Positions 30,210-42,395 of a stretch of DNA of 64,000 bases are shown in pieces (positions within the stretch are counted from its first letter, which is position 1; each line of letters begins with the position of its first letter). Made by a program: the position numbers and the translations under genes. Below the pieces are notes generated by a model that worked only from the letters and a program-made list of their open reading frames with translations, was not told the origin of the DNA and made no database searches. Source of the DNA: Caprimulgus europaeus (lineage: Eukaryota; Chordata; Aves; Caprimulgiformes; Caprimulgidae); NCBI GenBank assembly GCA_907165065.1, contig OU015539.1:16274816-16338815 (forward strand), in the 5' to 3' direction.

Positions 30210-30216
30210 TTCTGTG
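29608..30216 (+). mobile_element. CR1 LINE, 5'-truncated 3' end with open frame (young copy)
   Basis: This is a CR1 3' end of about 610 bp, antisense to BRSK2, ending in CTCTGTGATTCTGTG. It is nearly identical to the copy at 11993-12430 but extends about 170 bp further 5'. It is truncated like almost all CR1 copies and lacks the endonuclease and catalytic reverse transcriptase domains. No target-site duplication is apparent, as expected for CR1. Confidence 0.95.
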
Positions 30217-30325
30217 AAACACACAGGAGTGGCAGTAAATCAACAAGTGACCTCAGTTATCCAACCATTAACTGCAACCAGGTGACAAATGAAGCCTTGC
30301 TCACGCGATGCAAACGCCTTCTTAC

Positions 30326-30472
30326 CGTGAGCCGTTTCGAGGCATCCACTTCAATCATCCCCCGCAGAAGGTTCTGACAGTCCGGGGGGATGAAGTGGGG
30401 CATGTGGAACACCCCACGCTTCACCTTCTCCAACAGCTGCCGCAAGTTGTCGTCGTCGAAAGGCAGGGCACC
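30326..30472 (-). CDS. BRSK2: BRSK2 exon: kinase C-lobe, helices G to I
   Basis: This 147-bp exon (49 codons, phase 0 at both ends) has acceptor CGTCCCTGCAG and donor ACG followed by GTAAGA. It encodes [20 protein letters not shown], then [20 protein letters not shown] and EVDASKRLT. The PFDDDNL segment and the [15 protein letters not shown] pattern with its conserved arginine are typical of helices G-I in AMPK-related kinases. The 3' end of a young antisense CR1 copy lies only about 110 bp past the donor, at 30216. Confidence 0.97.
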
Positions 30473-33370
30473 CTGCAGGGACGCGACCGGGCGGTGGGTG
30501 GGAGCGACGAGCCAAAGGGAATGGGAGAGGGCAAAAGGAGAAGAGTCAGGATAAACATGGTGAGAGAGTGCAAAAGAGGCAGTCAACTCATTAATGAGTT
30601 ATTATAAAAAATGAAAAAGAAACTTTTGAGAATAAATAATTTCTTAGTGCTGCTGTATTTTCTCCATCATAGGAGACAAAACTGAGGACACAGTTTCTAC
30701 AGTAGACCTTTAATTAGGAAATGAGTACCAGTATAAAACATAATACAAAATATGAAATTGCCTTTCCAGGCAAATTCACCAAAGATGCATGGATTCACTG
30801 AAATTCAGCTCAAGCTTTTGATCTGCTGGTATTCCTCCTGGGCATACTTTCACAGCAGCAATGTTGATCGTCTCCTTATTTTTAATCTTCCTGAGACACA
30901 TTTATTGCAGACATTGAAAAGGAGGTGAACAGCATTGGAGAGACTTTCAGTAAAGAACATCCTCTCTCTGATGGAGCAGTGAAATGACACAGCTGAAAGA
31001 AATCCTAACCAACATTAGCCTTTGGAAGCAGCAGACATTCTTCTACCTGTGTAATATACTCCCTCCAGTCCCCGTGCTGTGGTCAGGTCATCAGTTCCTA
31101 TTGCTTCCCTACCCTAGCTCACTTACATGAATGGCTTGAGGTTTTTTTTAGCTGAAATTACATTTTGAATAGATCATCAGCTTGCCACAAAAAGCAGCAA
31201 AAGACCTATCCTTGCTGCAAGGACAAAAAGGAAAAGAAGAAGTTGAAATCTTTGGGAGAACTTCACCGACTGAAGCTGATACCCTTTTATAGCAAGTCTG
31301 CACCTTCCTCGATATTCTCACCTCCTTCCTCCACTGTCTAATTCCAGTAGGTGCCGAGTTTCCTTGATTTCCAGGATGGCTTGTGGGAAGCTGCAAGCTG
31401 TCAGCTGCTGTGATAATGAAGCTTTAAGTTGTCAGTGCTGGCACTGCTCTTACTACAGCGAGTAGTGCATCTGTATGTGCAACCCCATGTCTACGTCTTA
31501 CGGAGACCAACAGCTCCATTTACAGAAGCCTCAGAAAGCCCACCTGATGGAACTGCTACTGGGCACTACTCACCCATGTTTCTTCATTCCAGTGGCCTGG
31601 AGGAGTGAGCTTCTCTGTCTTCTGTAACCAATCTCCTGACTTACCAACTTTTTACCCAACCATTCCAGACTTAAAGGAAAGTCTAACGTGGCTAACGGGA
31701 TTTAAGCCACGATGTAGTCAGCAAGGTTGCTTTGTGGCATCTCCTGAAGGTAACAACCACAGCTCTTCTATTACTACCACCTCCTAGTATAGCTGGAGAC
31801 TTCTTGTTGGGTTTGTCCTGCCATAATTCACTGGAGAGCCCTGCACTCTCCATCAAGAACAGCCTTATTTCAACCGTTCTGCAGGCTCGTGGAGAGATGT
31901 AGGAACAGATGAAGATGCAGCAACAGAGAGACACCAAATCTTGCCAGAGAATCCCTCTGAAAATGAAAAGCCCACTCCTACAAATCCTAACCATCTTGAC
32001 ACCTTCTCTCTTCTATTTTTACAAATTCAAGAAGTTATGTTAGGAGCTCATTATACAGTTCTGTTTTCTCAGCTATGAAAATAGCTGCTCAGGAGCAAGA
32101 GATGACCAGGTGCTAGAACCAGTGAGATAGTTAAAATTCTTTCCTTGCAACATCAACATTAAAAAAATCTAAACTTCAAAAATGTCAGTTAATTGTGATG
32201 ACTACAAAGAAAAAACGAGTAAGATCACTTAAGGTGAATTAAAGCATCGTACTGAGATTACCTCAAGGTATTTTAATTCAGGCCATTAAAACAATTATCA
32301 GCATATTTTTTGAAACAAAAAGCCTTTAAAATTTCCAAGTATTTTAAACAAAAATAATGTGCAGAATATAACTCTGGTTGTACATTGTACAAGTGCTTTT
32401 GTCAAAACATTTAAGTAAAGCAATTAGATTTACTAATAAATGTACAAGGATATCAAAGCTTCAGGCTTGGTTTTTTGTGATTTTAGATGATGACTTGAAC
32501 TATTATAGATATAAAAAACTTAGCATGCACATAAAATCTATTCTCATACACAGTGTTCAATCTGCACATGGTATATGCTTATATGAACATGAACTATGTT
32601 TTCCCACATTATACTGTGGAAATGGACAATAAATGCCAAGGCTATCTGCCTTTGGCTGGACATCCACTTGTTTTATGTTTAGGAGTATTTTTACCACCAC
32701 AAATCAGAATAAATTCCACAGAGAATTGCAACTTTGATCCAAAGAAGAGTAAGTTACAAGATAGCACACTTTGAATACTAAAGAAAGTATTACTAAGCCA
32801 GATGGAAACTAATTTAAACTCTGTACTACTGGCTCAGTTTTATATTCCCAAGTGTACTAAATTAAAATGTGGCTCAATGCTTGGATGAAACCAAATTGTT
32901 GGACTCAAATCTTCTCTTGAGAAAACACTGAGTTAATGTATATATACATACAGCAGAAAAAACCAAACACTTCCAAACCCAGCCATATTTTGTTCCTGTG
33001 AAGGACAACTTATTTGACACTCTCTGTATCCTGGAGTTGTAACCCTGCACATCCTTTCTACTCAAAAAACATGCAGCAATATCACAACACAGCAAAAAAA
33101 CATTTATGGAGACAAGTTATTGACATTTGTCTATGCTCTCCTGTGCAAGAGAGCAACATTTCAAAGGAAAAGTGAAATATTCCTCCTGCTTTTCCTTTGG
33201 GACTGATGTAGAAATAAGAGGAAAGGATGCAACTGAGAGATACAAAAATAGTAGAACTAAAAAAACCAAACCCCATCTGAACATGATGTCAATAGAACCA
33301 CCATTAAATGCAGCAGCATTTTTGGATTTTTCTTTTCTTTTTCAAGTGTAGCAGAAGGAAGATGACTCAC
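30473..33370 (-). other. BRSK2 intron (2.9 kb)
   Basis: This is unique, AT-rich intronic sequence. I see no repeat element, RNA gene or exon-like segment in it. Confidence 0.88.
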
Positions 33371-33439
33371 CACTAGCAACGCAAATAAAATGACTCCGCA
33401 GCTCCAAACGTCTGCTTTCCTTCCATCGTATTTTTCTCC
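33371..33439 (-). CDS. BRSK2: BRSK2 exon: kinase helix F
   Basis: This 69-bp exon of exactly 23 codons is phase 0 on both sides. The acceptor is TGCTGCGCAG and the donor is GTG followed by GTGAGT. It encodes [18 protein letters not shown], then FALLV. DVWSCGV is the conserved start of kinase helix F, whose aspartate anchors the catalytic spine. Only 847 bp separate it from the 34-bp exon. It could be skipped in frame, but the loss of helix F should destroy the kinase fold. Confidence 0.97.
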
Positions 33440-34286
33440 CTGCGCAGCAATGACACAGAGGTTCAAAAGACTGCTCACCAGCAAATGAAGTCATTATCCT
33501 TGGAGACTGAGAGAGGGGAGAATGGGAAACCCCACATTTCAGTTCAGCCACCCGCTTCCCAAGGTGGCCTTCTCAACTAGGAGGCCACACACAGCCCATC
33601 CGTGGAGTTTTTATGACCATCAGTTTACAATCTTATCTGGGATCAGCGAGAACAGGCTCAGAAGTGGGGAGGAATGGTTGGCAACTCATAAATGATTAGA
33701 CCTGGCACTTAAACAGTGTCAGAGGTGCATTAAGGACATCAAGAAGGTGGTTTTCTCATCCCTGGGAGCTTGTCACTAGTGACATTATTTGTGAATTCAC
33801 AGCATTGCCTCGCCAGTCTCTTCTGTACGCCTCCTGCTCGGCTTTCCAGTAGCAACTTGCTTTAAAAGAGGGAAATCTTGGCCACTGAAATACTGATTTT
33901 CCAAGGACAAAGGAGAGTAGAGGGAAAGTCTAGTTTATATTGTTTAACAGAAGCCAACATCACCAACAGTCAGCCTTGGTTCTTCTACTGAAACGACAGC
34001 TACATCAGAGAGAGGGAGGCGTAGGGCACTGGGTGGAACCATAAGGTTAAACCAGGCTGTCTGACCACATGGCATGAAGGCTACTGGGAGAGTAACACAC
34101 CAGGATTTCCCTCCTGTGGTCCAAGCAGCGTGATTCAAGGCTGAGCCAAACAAACACAAGGGTAGTTACGTTCCTTGTGTCCACCTTGGATAGATTTCCT
34201 GTCCAGAAGGGTCTATCTGTGTCCTTGCAACGAGTGACACTTACAAAGAAACACATATTTCTGCACACTCATGTTAACCAACTTAC
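33440..34286 (-). other. BRSK2 intron (0.85 kb)
   Basis: This short intron separates the 34-bp exon from the helix F exon. Nothing beyond unique sequence is visible. Confidence 0.9.
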
Positions 34287-34320
34287 CCGGATGACTTCAG
34301 GGCAAGCATAATGTGGTGAT
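34287..34320 (-). CDS. BRSK2: BRSK2 exon: 34-bp activation-segment exon (ACPE motif)
   Basis: This very small exon has acceptor TGTTTCAG and donor CGG followed by GTAAGT. Its first base (A) completes the glycine codon started by the previous exon. The remaining 33 bases encode SPHYACPEVIR, the P+1 loop and the ACPE form of the kinase APE motif, whose glutamate pairs with a C-lobe arginine. Leaving the exon out would shift the frame, so it should be constitutive. It is too short to appear as an open reading frame; it was found by joining the flanking exons. Confidence 0.96.
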
Positions 34321-35689
34321 CTGAAACACAAAATACAGCCCATGAGCATGCAGCAGCCTGGCATTTATGGATCACATGCATTTATTTCCATTTTGGTCAG
34401 CAGAAACACGACTGGCACACCTCTGTGGAATGCAAGTGTGCAAAACCAGCACTTGCTTCCTTACCTCGATGAGAACACATTTCTACGAAACTCAGGAAAT
34501 GCTCAAGAACTAGCATAATTCAAAATTCTCTGGCCCTAGGATGAATTTCTTCAAAGTGAGGAAGGAAGACCAGGCATATTCTGTGACCACAGAGAATCCC
34601 AGCCCTCTAATCCCACCCTTCCACTTGTGTCTCATCAGGAGGAAGGGTGGATAGCCTTTTGTGAGAAATAAAAAAGAACAATATCTTCAGACTGAACTCA
34701 TGCATCCTTGAGCCATGCCCTGCATCTCTTCTGCTAGGATTGCTCTCAATTACTCCAGCAGTCATCAAAGCTGCTGATAGACAATTTCAACATACATGGG
34801 GGTTTTTTTTCTGTTAAAAAAATAAAAAGGATGGACAGTAGCACTATTACCAAGCAAGTTAATATATTCTTTTCACATCCTTCTACCCATATATCTCTGG
34901 TTTGATTCCTGGCTGAGAATAGTTAATTACTTCAACTTGCCAGGTAATCATTTTAATTCCTAAAGATTATAGCCATGGCTATTTATTTTATAGCCTTCAT
35001 TAAGGTAACCTGACAAGTAGAAGGGATGCAAACTGTCCGAGACCTGTGTGCAAATCAGGCTATTGTTTATACTGACACCTCCCAGCAGTCCCTGAGCCTG
35101 TCTTCATTTGTGCATTTGTTTCTTGTGACAAACGCAATCATGGCTGGGCAATACCTGTCTCAAAAAGTAATGAGCAAAACAGAAGCAGAGGGAGGTTACC
35201 TTTGTGCTAGGATGCTGCATTAATGCCCACTGAGACAGCCCATTAATTGAATTTCCATACACACTACACTTATCTTATGGCAAAACACCATCCCACGGGC
35301 ATGGAATGCCCTGATTTGGTATCACAGCTTTTGGCAGACCATGATAATAAACTCAGGGTACACTTGGGACTGCAGTTACCTTGACAGCAAGGCTTAAACG
35401 AGGAGAGAGAAATGCAGGTGATTGCTCACAAATTTTAGGAAAGGTGGAATTCTGAAGTTTAATACATTTAATACCCCTCTACTTCCTCATCTAAGAGGCT
35501 ATCCCAGGTATTCTAACCAGGTCTATCTGCTCAGTAGTGATCCCAAGAGTCTTAATTTAGACTGGATTTTATAAGCCTCAATTTGAGAGTCAAAACAGAT
35601 AATGAAAAGCAGTGTCTTCCCTCAGAGAGCTGGCCAGAGCCGGCCCTTGGGAGACCAAAAAGAATGGGTTTGTGCCTAGCGGGTAGGAC

Positions 35690-35765
35690 AGACGACCCGG
35701 GCTCTTGGCAGCTCTGTCACTGGCAGCCACAGGGACATGGACAAAGTTACTCAACATTTATAAAA
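35690..35765 (+). mobile_element. Possible MIR-like SINE fragment
   Basis: GCTCTGTCACTGGCAGCCAC followed by GGACATGGACAAAGTTACTC tracks the MIR core (CTCTGCCACTTACTAGC...GACCTTGGGCAAGTCACTTAAC) with small gaps. The match is short, so the call is tentative. Confidence 0.4.
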
Positions 35766-38700
35766 GCTACAGCTGGCCACAGTTTGGAAAAGGGGCCCAG
35801 AACCTCACCATGAGTCCACTCCTCTGACTGGAACAAGAGCAATGCCACCACAGCGTCCACTCCGCACACGAGTTCAAGCGACTGAGGTCGCTGGGATTTG
35901 CACGAGGCTTAAACCTTTCAGGGCAAAAGCTTCTAGAGTAGCAAAGAGCATGATGGCAACAATAATGAAATATAACTAAATTAATACAGCTGTTGTTTCC
36001 TGACCGAGTGAGGGCTGATCTGGGGCCTTGCAGCATATTGCTGGCCACTGCTGGAGAGAAAGTGAGGCCAGAGCAAGACACTGAGTTGTTTAATGCCGTG
36101 TACGTGTTTCCAGCCCTCCAACATCTATTGCTCCCTGCCAGTTTGCTTCTTTATAGCAACCCAACAGCTACTCCACACCTGTTTTGTTTAATACCCCGAA
36201 GCTTTCACCCCTGAGCAGTCATGTCTCTGGACTAATGCATGATTTTACAAGCTTTTAGACAACAAGTTAAATTATTCTTGTGAGAACGCTTGACTAGTGG
36301 TGATATCTTTTTTTCTTATCATAAAAATGGAGCACAGTTTACAACCATCCTTAAGCCACACACAAATCCGAGCTGAGGAGCAGCACCAGAAGTGGGACTG
36401 CAATCCAGGACGGGACAGGCACAGCCAGCTGTCACCAGGGCTTAGAGCAGTGAAAGAGGGCAGGATGGGAGCTGTGGGGAAGGGAGAAATGCAACTGGAA
36501 TTTGGAAAAAACCCATGGCAGCAGCAGGAGTACAGGAATTACATCAGAGGATGGACATCCACTCGGTTTAGCCACCTCAAAATAGAAAGACCAGTTCTAA
36601 CTTGTTCTATATAACTGAGTCACACTAGATTTATTGGAAAACATATCAGGGGGTAACAAATGAGCGCAGACACAATCTGCTGAGCTCTTGTCACTCTGTT
36701 TGTCTGAGTTTCTCAGTCCTGCATGTATTTCACCTTCTGTCAGGTGTGATGCTACCCTACCACTGCCTTTCCTGCAGAAGGTGAGCCACCAAGACACATG
36801 GAATGATAACAGCCTGCTACAGGTGGTGCCCATGGCTGAGCCCAACTCTTAAGCCAGACCTCCCAAATCCTACGCGGTGTCCTCTATGGGCACGGTGCTT
36901 TTTAGGTGGCCAAGCCATCTGGGGTGCACTGGAAGAGTCAGCATCCCAATTCACTTCTTGAATTTTTATTCTGAGTTTTTATTTGTATATGATGACTCCA
37001 GCAAAGATTTCAGAACTCTTAATTGTGGCTGCTGAGCAATGCAATCACCTTGACACCATCCTGTGCTAACATCCTTAAAAAGAAGAATGTAAGTGTTGTG
37101 AAGAACCCAAGATAGGTAGGTACCTATTTATGTGTCCCACTAGCAAATGCACTTAAAGCATTTACATCCTGAGCTGGAGAAAGCATTTACATTACATCTA
37201 CAGCTGGAGGGCAGTGGAATCTGCTAGGTGTCTTAAAAGGCACCACTGAAATTCTGCTAAAATCTAGGAAAATGGGTGGAGAAAATGCTATAATAAATTC
37301 TTTGGACAAGTTGGATTGATTTGATCACTCAACAGCAGCATTGCAACTGCCCACAGAGCACAGGTTTCTGGCATAGCCATTCTGAATTCCTGCCAGCACA
37401 CACTAGCTGGATATCTTGGATAATCTAAAAGGTTTCCTCCAGCCAGCCTGAATCCGTGGAAAACTCATTTCCATCATGCCAATCACAGAGCAACTTCAAC
37501 TGCTTTAAAGAGAAAACTCAAATTTAATGAAAATCTATTTATGTTTCTACAGAGTCATGAATATTTCTTTGGCTCTTATCACTAATTATTCAAGATCTGT
37601 GTGTCAAGAGCAACATTCCCTGCCTCTTCCCCTAGGCCATCTCCTCATCGCTCAGCTACATCGCTGTGCAGCAGAAGCCACAATCTGCCCTTGATAACAA
37701 ATAAGTCTATGGCTCAGCAAGATCAAGGAGCACTTGCTGCTGCCTGCAGGCACTGCTGCCAAAAAAAGCCCTGATGTTGGCAGTGTTTATTTCAAGGGTG
37801 ATGTGGATCTGCCCAGGCTAGTCTGCCCGGGGCAGGAAGGGCTCTCTGAATGGTCATTCACAGCTACAACTCCAGGACACAGGAAACTGAAGGATCTTGG
37901 GAGATCTTTGCAAAGTATTTACATGGGATTTCAACCAGAGTAAGTAAGTCAGAGTGCAATGGTGAAATCCAGAACAGCCCTGGCCAGGTAAGTCAGGCAT
38001 TCAGAAAGAAATGCCTGATACATCCCTGATGTATCCATCCTGAACTTCAGCTGGGAAAGTGGAAAGTAGTTCTTGGTGTGTGCACATCACAGCTCCAGTA
38101 GATCCAAGTCAACCAGGGCCATATCCCCAGTGCAGATGTGATGTGCCTGTGACCTACAGGTCTCATTAGGTACCAGACCTGCACTGTGCACACACCAACT
38201 GACTGCCCATGTATGGTTTAGCTGGAAATACACAGTAAGTGCTTCTCCAGAGGAGCAGTTTGTTGACCAAGAAGCACAGGGAAAGCTGTGTGATACTGCT
38301 CCTCAGCGTGACAAATCATGTGTTACACTCCCTGATGGGTTCCCAGGTCCCATCAAAGAGAAGTGTCCATGCTGGGTCCTTTGGTCCCATGCCTTAAGAT
38401 GGTATTATTTGGAGAAGAAAAGCTTCTCTGAGTGCCATTCTTTAGGCATCACAGCTGGAGGCAGAGTTTCTGCAGAGAAGGAGGAACAAAAAGTCTCCTT
38501 CCCTCTGTTTTTCTTACGGATGAAGTTACCTTGATACAGAAGGTTGCACAGGAGCAGTGAAGCTCTCCCATGGCTAGCTGGTTTTGCTGTTGCTCAGATG
38601 CTAGAGTGCTTTCTTCCTCCCCTGTTAATCACTGTCTCCAAGGTGGCTTTCAGAGACACAAGCTACTCCTGAGAGCAAAAGGCGTTCTGTGCTTCCCCCC

Positions 38701-38878
38701 ATGCTGGGGAGCAAAGGGCTGAGAAGAAGGGGAACACCAGAGGAGTAGCAAACAGAGAAAGGGAATTCTTCAGGAGAAGGACATAGGTTACAGCATCCTG
38801 AGTGGAGAAAGCAAGAGCCACAGATCACACAGGAAAGTAAGACAGGGAGAGCCTGGAGAAACGCCCCCAGTAGCAGTG

Positions 38879-38957
38879 GGTAGTTAAGGCTGTGGAGAAG
38901 GTGGTAGCTCTGGGTAAGGCTGTAATTAAGGTTGTAGCTGTAGTTAAGGCTGAGAGC
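38879..38957. repeat. Degenerate GTAGTTAAGGCTGT-type repeat
   Basis: Variants of GTAGTTAAGGCTG recur about four times in 80 bp, including GGGTAAGGCTGTAATTAAGG and TGTAGTTAAGGCTG. It is an imperfect local tandem expansion without coding potential. Confidence 0.6.
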
Positions 38958-39224
38958 TGTTTTACCATTAAAGCTTCAACTCATTTAGCTTTGTATGAGA
39001 GAACTCCACATCTAGCCCTCAGCCATCTACAGCTGTTTACTCCTCAAGCACAATTCCATTTTTGGGGAATCTGCAAATCAGTTTATTAATTAAGATATCA
39101 GTTCAGATAATTAAGACTTGGAACCTTTTAAGAGATCTTACTTTAAAAAATGAAACAGGCCCCTGTATTAAAAGGGCATAAAGACTGCATGAAGATCAGC
39201 ACTGAGAAGAGGAGGGGAGGTGAA

Positions 39225-39860
39225 TAAGGGTCCTCAGCAGCCATGGAGGAGTCCATGCTGGAGGAGAATGTTGTGCCAGAGGGCAGTTGCTGACTACACT
39301 GAGTGCTCATGATGAGCAAGAAGACCCTGGAGCTGGAGGGAGGAGGTGTGGTGGACCTGAAACCTGTTTGCAGCCCGTGGATGTCCCCATGCCAGAGCTG
39401 GAACCTGTGCCCAAAGGGGTCCCTGACTCCGTGGGAAGCCCACGTTGGAACACTTTGTTCCTGGACTCTTTTAGCCCCCAGGAGGGATCTCATGCTGGAA
39501 AGAGCAGCAGAGATGAACTGCCTGAACCCCCATTCCCTGTCCCCTGTTGTCACTGGGGGAGAAGGGAGAGAAATGGGGAGCAAAGTGATGGGAGCTTGGG
39601 GAGAAGGGAGGGGTGGGGGAAGGTGCTGTCAGAGGTGGTTGTTGTGTCTCACTGTCCTGCTCTGATTGATTGGGAACTCATTAAATGGATTTTTCTTCCC
39701 CAAGTGGAGTCTGTTTTGCCCGTGCCCATCCCTGGTGAGTGAGCCCTCCCTGTCCTCATCCCACCCCACAGCCCTTTGGTGAGTTTCTCTTCCCATCTCA
39801 CTGGGTGGGGGTGAGTGAGTGAAGGACCCCATGGTCTGAGCTGTGGGTGGAACCACCACA
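39225..39860 (+). mobile_element. Endogenous retrovirus-type LTR, probably solo
   Basis: This non-coding segment has the composition and block order of avian ERV LTRs. It has a G-rich region with AACCCCCATTCCCTGTCCCC, then GATTGATTGGGAACTCATTA with an ATTAAA poly(A) signal at 39680-39685. CCCAAGTGGAGTCTGTTTTG and a pyrimidine-rich tail follow, and it ends near AACCACCACA at 39860. Orientation is plus, antisense to BRSK2. No second LTR or gag/pol/env-like frame is nearby, so it is probably a solo LTR left by recombination. The 5' boundary is uncertain, and I do not assign a family name; the resemblance is from memory of avian LTRs. The open frames inside it are not protein genes. Confidence 0.65.
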
Positions 39861-42254
39861 CAGTGTGAGACACCCAAAGTTTGATTTCCAGTGTCTGTAA
39901 CCACATGGAGCTAGGTCAGTGGCACTCTGCTCTCCAGGTAAAGGACTCTTCCCAAGCACTGAGTATTCTGAGATATGAGGCCCCAAAGGATCCAACTGCA
40001 CACTCAAAACTGGTTGAGTTTCATCTGGCAGAATCACATGTCCTCCTATAAATGGAGCTAACCAGATCCATGTGGCAAATGTAATATGAAAACAGTGTAA
40101 TTAATATTTGCAAACCTAAGAAACTACAATGAAAATCCTACCTAGCATCCACAGCAAGGCTGGAGTGCAGTGAGCAGAAATTATGAATGGATCCATAAAA
40201 TGAATGATGAGGAAAAAGCAAACATTAAATAGCTGTTTATTCAAAAAAACACACCATCCAAACACCAAATGAGGCAAAGATTTGTTGGAAAAAACCTGTA
40301 CTAGCTCATAATTAATGGCCATATCCTAATGTGCACAGCCTAAATTAATATTATACTAGCAAGCTGAAGAATAGCACACCTTAAATTCTCAATGCTTGAT
40401 TTTTGCAGACTTAAAGCTCTTTTAACATACCTTGGGATGTATTAATGGTTATTAACAAGGTTGTCTGGTAGTTCCCTTTATAATCCTCATTTTAAGTTGC
40501 TTATGACTCACCATCAATTTAACAATTTAACAACAACAATTTTCCTTGCTTTTTGTCTGCCTCAGACTGGTTTCCTGTTTATGTGTGCATGCATGTTGTG
40601 TATGGGCCAAAACATTTCCACTAAATTAAATGTTTTTTTCCTATAAAAAAGGAAAATTTATAGTATCCTCAACTGCAAAGGGAAAACTTGAATATTTGCT
40701 TGAGTTCTCTAGAAAAAATTACTCAAATTGACACTGGAAAACAGCATTTACTAGTAGAAACTCTCTAGGGCATCAGGATTGAAATTCCACCTGTACTGTT
40801 AACACTTCACAGAACAATTTTTCTACCTGAAACTGATATTATGAGCTGCTGTGGCTGGGGTTATCACAAAGTATCCAATTTTAAACAAAGTGAGTGCAAA
40901 AACCAATGGGAAATAGATCTGGGACTGACAGCAACTGACTGGGACAACCAGGTAAGGGAAACCAGAGCTGGAGCCTCGTGGAAAGGAGAGAATCATCTGG
41001 GATGTGGGGACAAGTATGGAGCAGAAATGAGTGAGAGAAGCTGGCAAGTCAGAGTGCAAATCCAGGAAGGAGATGGGAATGTGGTGCTGGGAATGGAAGC
41101 TTTTGATGAGAAGGGGTAAAAAGTATTAATTCTGGCATTTCCAAAGTCAAGAGCCTGAATTTGCAACCCTACCAGTAACTGGATTTGGCCACTTGCACGT
41201 TTTAGACAACCTGCACACATTCATTATAAAGAGGAAAGAATATTATGCAGCATCATGTCTTGTCTTGCATCATTTCTCTTGATTACAACCAGAAATGGTG
41301 CTGGGACACTGAGGTGTGTGGCAGCTGAGCATGGTTCTGCTGAACTACCTGCCCATCACAGGTGTGCTGACACACCAAACACACGTAAGGGAATCAGGAC
41401 GAGACGCTCTCTGCCAACAAACACACAGTGCACTGGTTGTTATAAATACCTCGAGCTCAAAAACAGCCAGTAATTAATCCTAATGAGAATATGTGGGTTT
41501 TTTTTGGTTTTTGGGGTTTTTTTCTGACAGATCCAGGCAATCTGTGGGTCTGTGAAGTGTTAGGAATTGCTAGGGAGAGCTGAGAGCAGAGGAACTGACT
41601 GTGCTAGGGCTGGAAGTTGCTGTTTGCCTCCATTATCCCAGGTTTTCTTCTCACTCTCAATAAAACCATAACGAGTATCGTTCTTCCCCCGTGCACACAG
41701 CTTCCTGGATCAGGCCAGGGGTTCCCCATGGAGACACCAGTGTGTGGGAACTGTTGCACACAGCCAGTTAATTGTGGGGCTGTCAGCAGTGGTGTCAGTC
41801 TCGTATCGACTGCCTCTGCACCGATCGGGTCTGGTGCTGGGGCGAGCTACCTTCACATGTCAGCCCTGTCCCAGTTCTCGGTTGGGATAGAGAGATTTGG
41901 AGGCAGGCAGCAGAGCCCAGCTCTGCTGTGGGTTCTCAGTCACCTGGCAGCTTGCAGCAATCCCCATCCAGCAGGACTCAAGGCTGAGATGAGTTAAATG
42001 GAAAGGTGTGGAGATGGCAACATTTACTCTGCCAGGTTTCTGTAAGGAGCAATGGGGAATTAGGGAAGGATCTTTACAAGCTCCCAAGAATGGCAACTCA
42101 ACAGTATCCTCTTTCAATCCTTCATTTCAGCTGTAAGCTCTCTTAGTTCAAGAAAAGGGAAGAATGTCCAAGGAATGCCCCAGCCCTTCCTACTTTTCCA
42201 AGACTCCTATAGAAATGACTGCAATTTATGTTCAGAGCAACTTGGGCACTGCAA

Positions 42255-42395
42255 GGCCTTGTTAAGATGGAGAACTGAAGCAGAGAAAGGTAATACATCT
42301 TGTCCAAGACCACCCTGAACGCCTTCAGCAGAGAGAGAAATCAAGCTCAGATTGCCTGGGCCCCAGTCCTGAGGTTTAACCATAAGGTGCTCACT
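42255..42395 (-). mobile_element. MIR-like ancient SINE fragment
   Basis: GATGGAGAACTGAAGCAGAG, then AAAGGTAATACATCTTGTCC, matches the reversed MIR pattern (GATGAGGAAACTGAGGCACAG..GTTAAGTGACTTGCCC). CAGATTGCCTGGGCCCCAGT continues it toward the element's 5' part. It is the clearest ancient SINE in the window. Confidence 0.6.

Larger units (their letters stand above)
23744..30325 (-). other. BRSK2 intron (6.6 kb)
   Basis: This intron contains a four-copy 24-bp tandem repeat (26862-26957), an AT-rich homeodomain-motif-rich stretch (about 28740-29060) and the young CR1 at 29608-30216 near the 5' splice site. Otherwise it is unique non-coding sequence. Confidence 0.9.

Noticed and set aside
35878..35891. 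Perfect 5-bp-stem inverted repeat GCGACTGAGGTCGC
   Set aside because: A stem this short is expected by chance and has no terminator or operator role in a vertebrate intron.
39143..39906. Several overlapping open frames of 90-151 codons on both strands
   Set aside because: They fall inside the GC-rich LTR-like segment; openness on both strands reflects composition.
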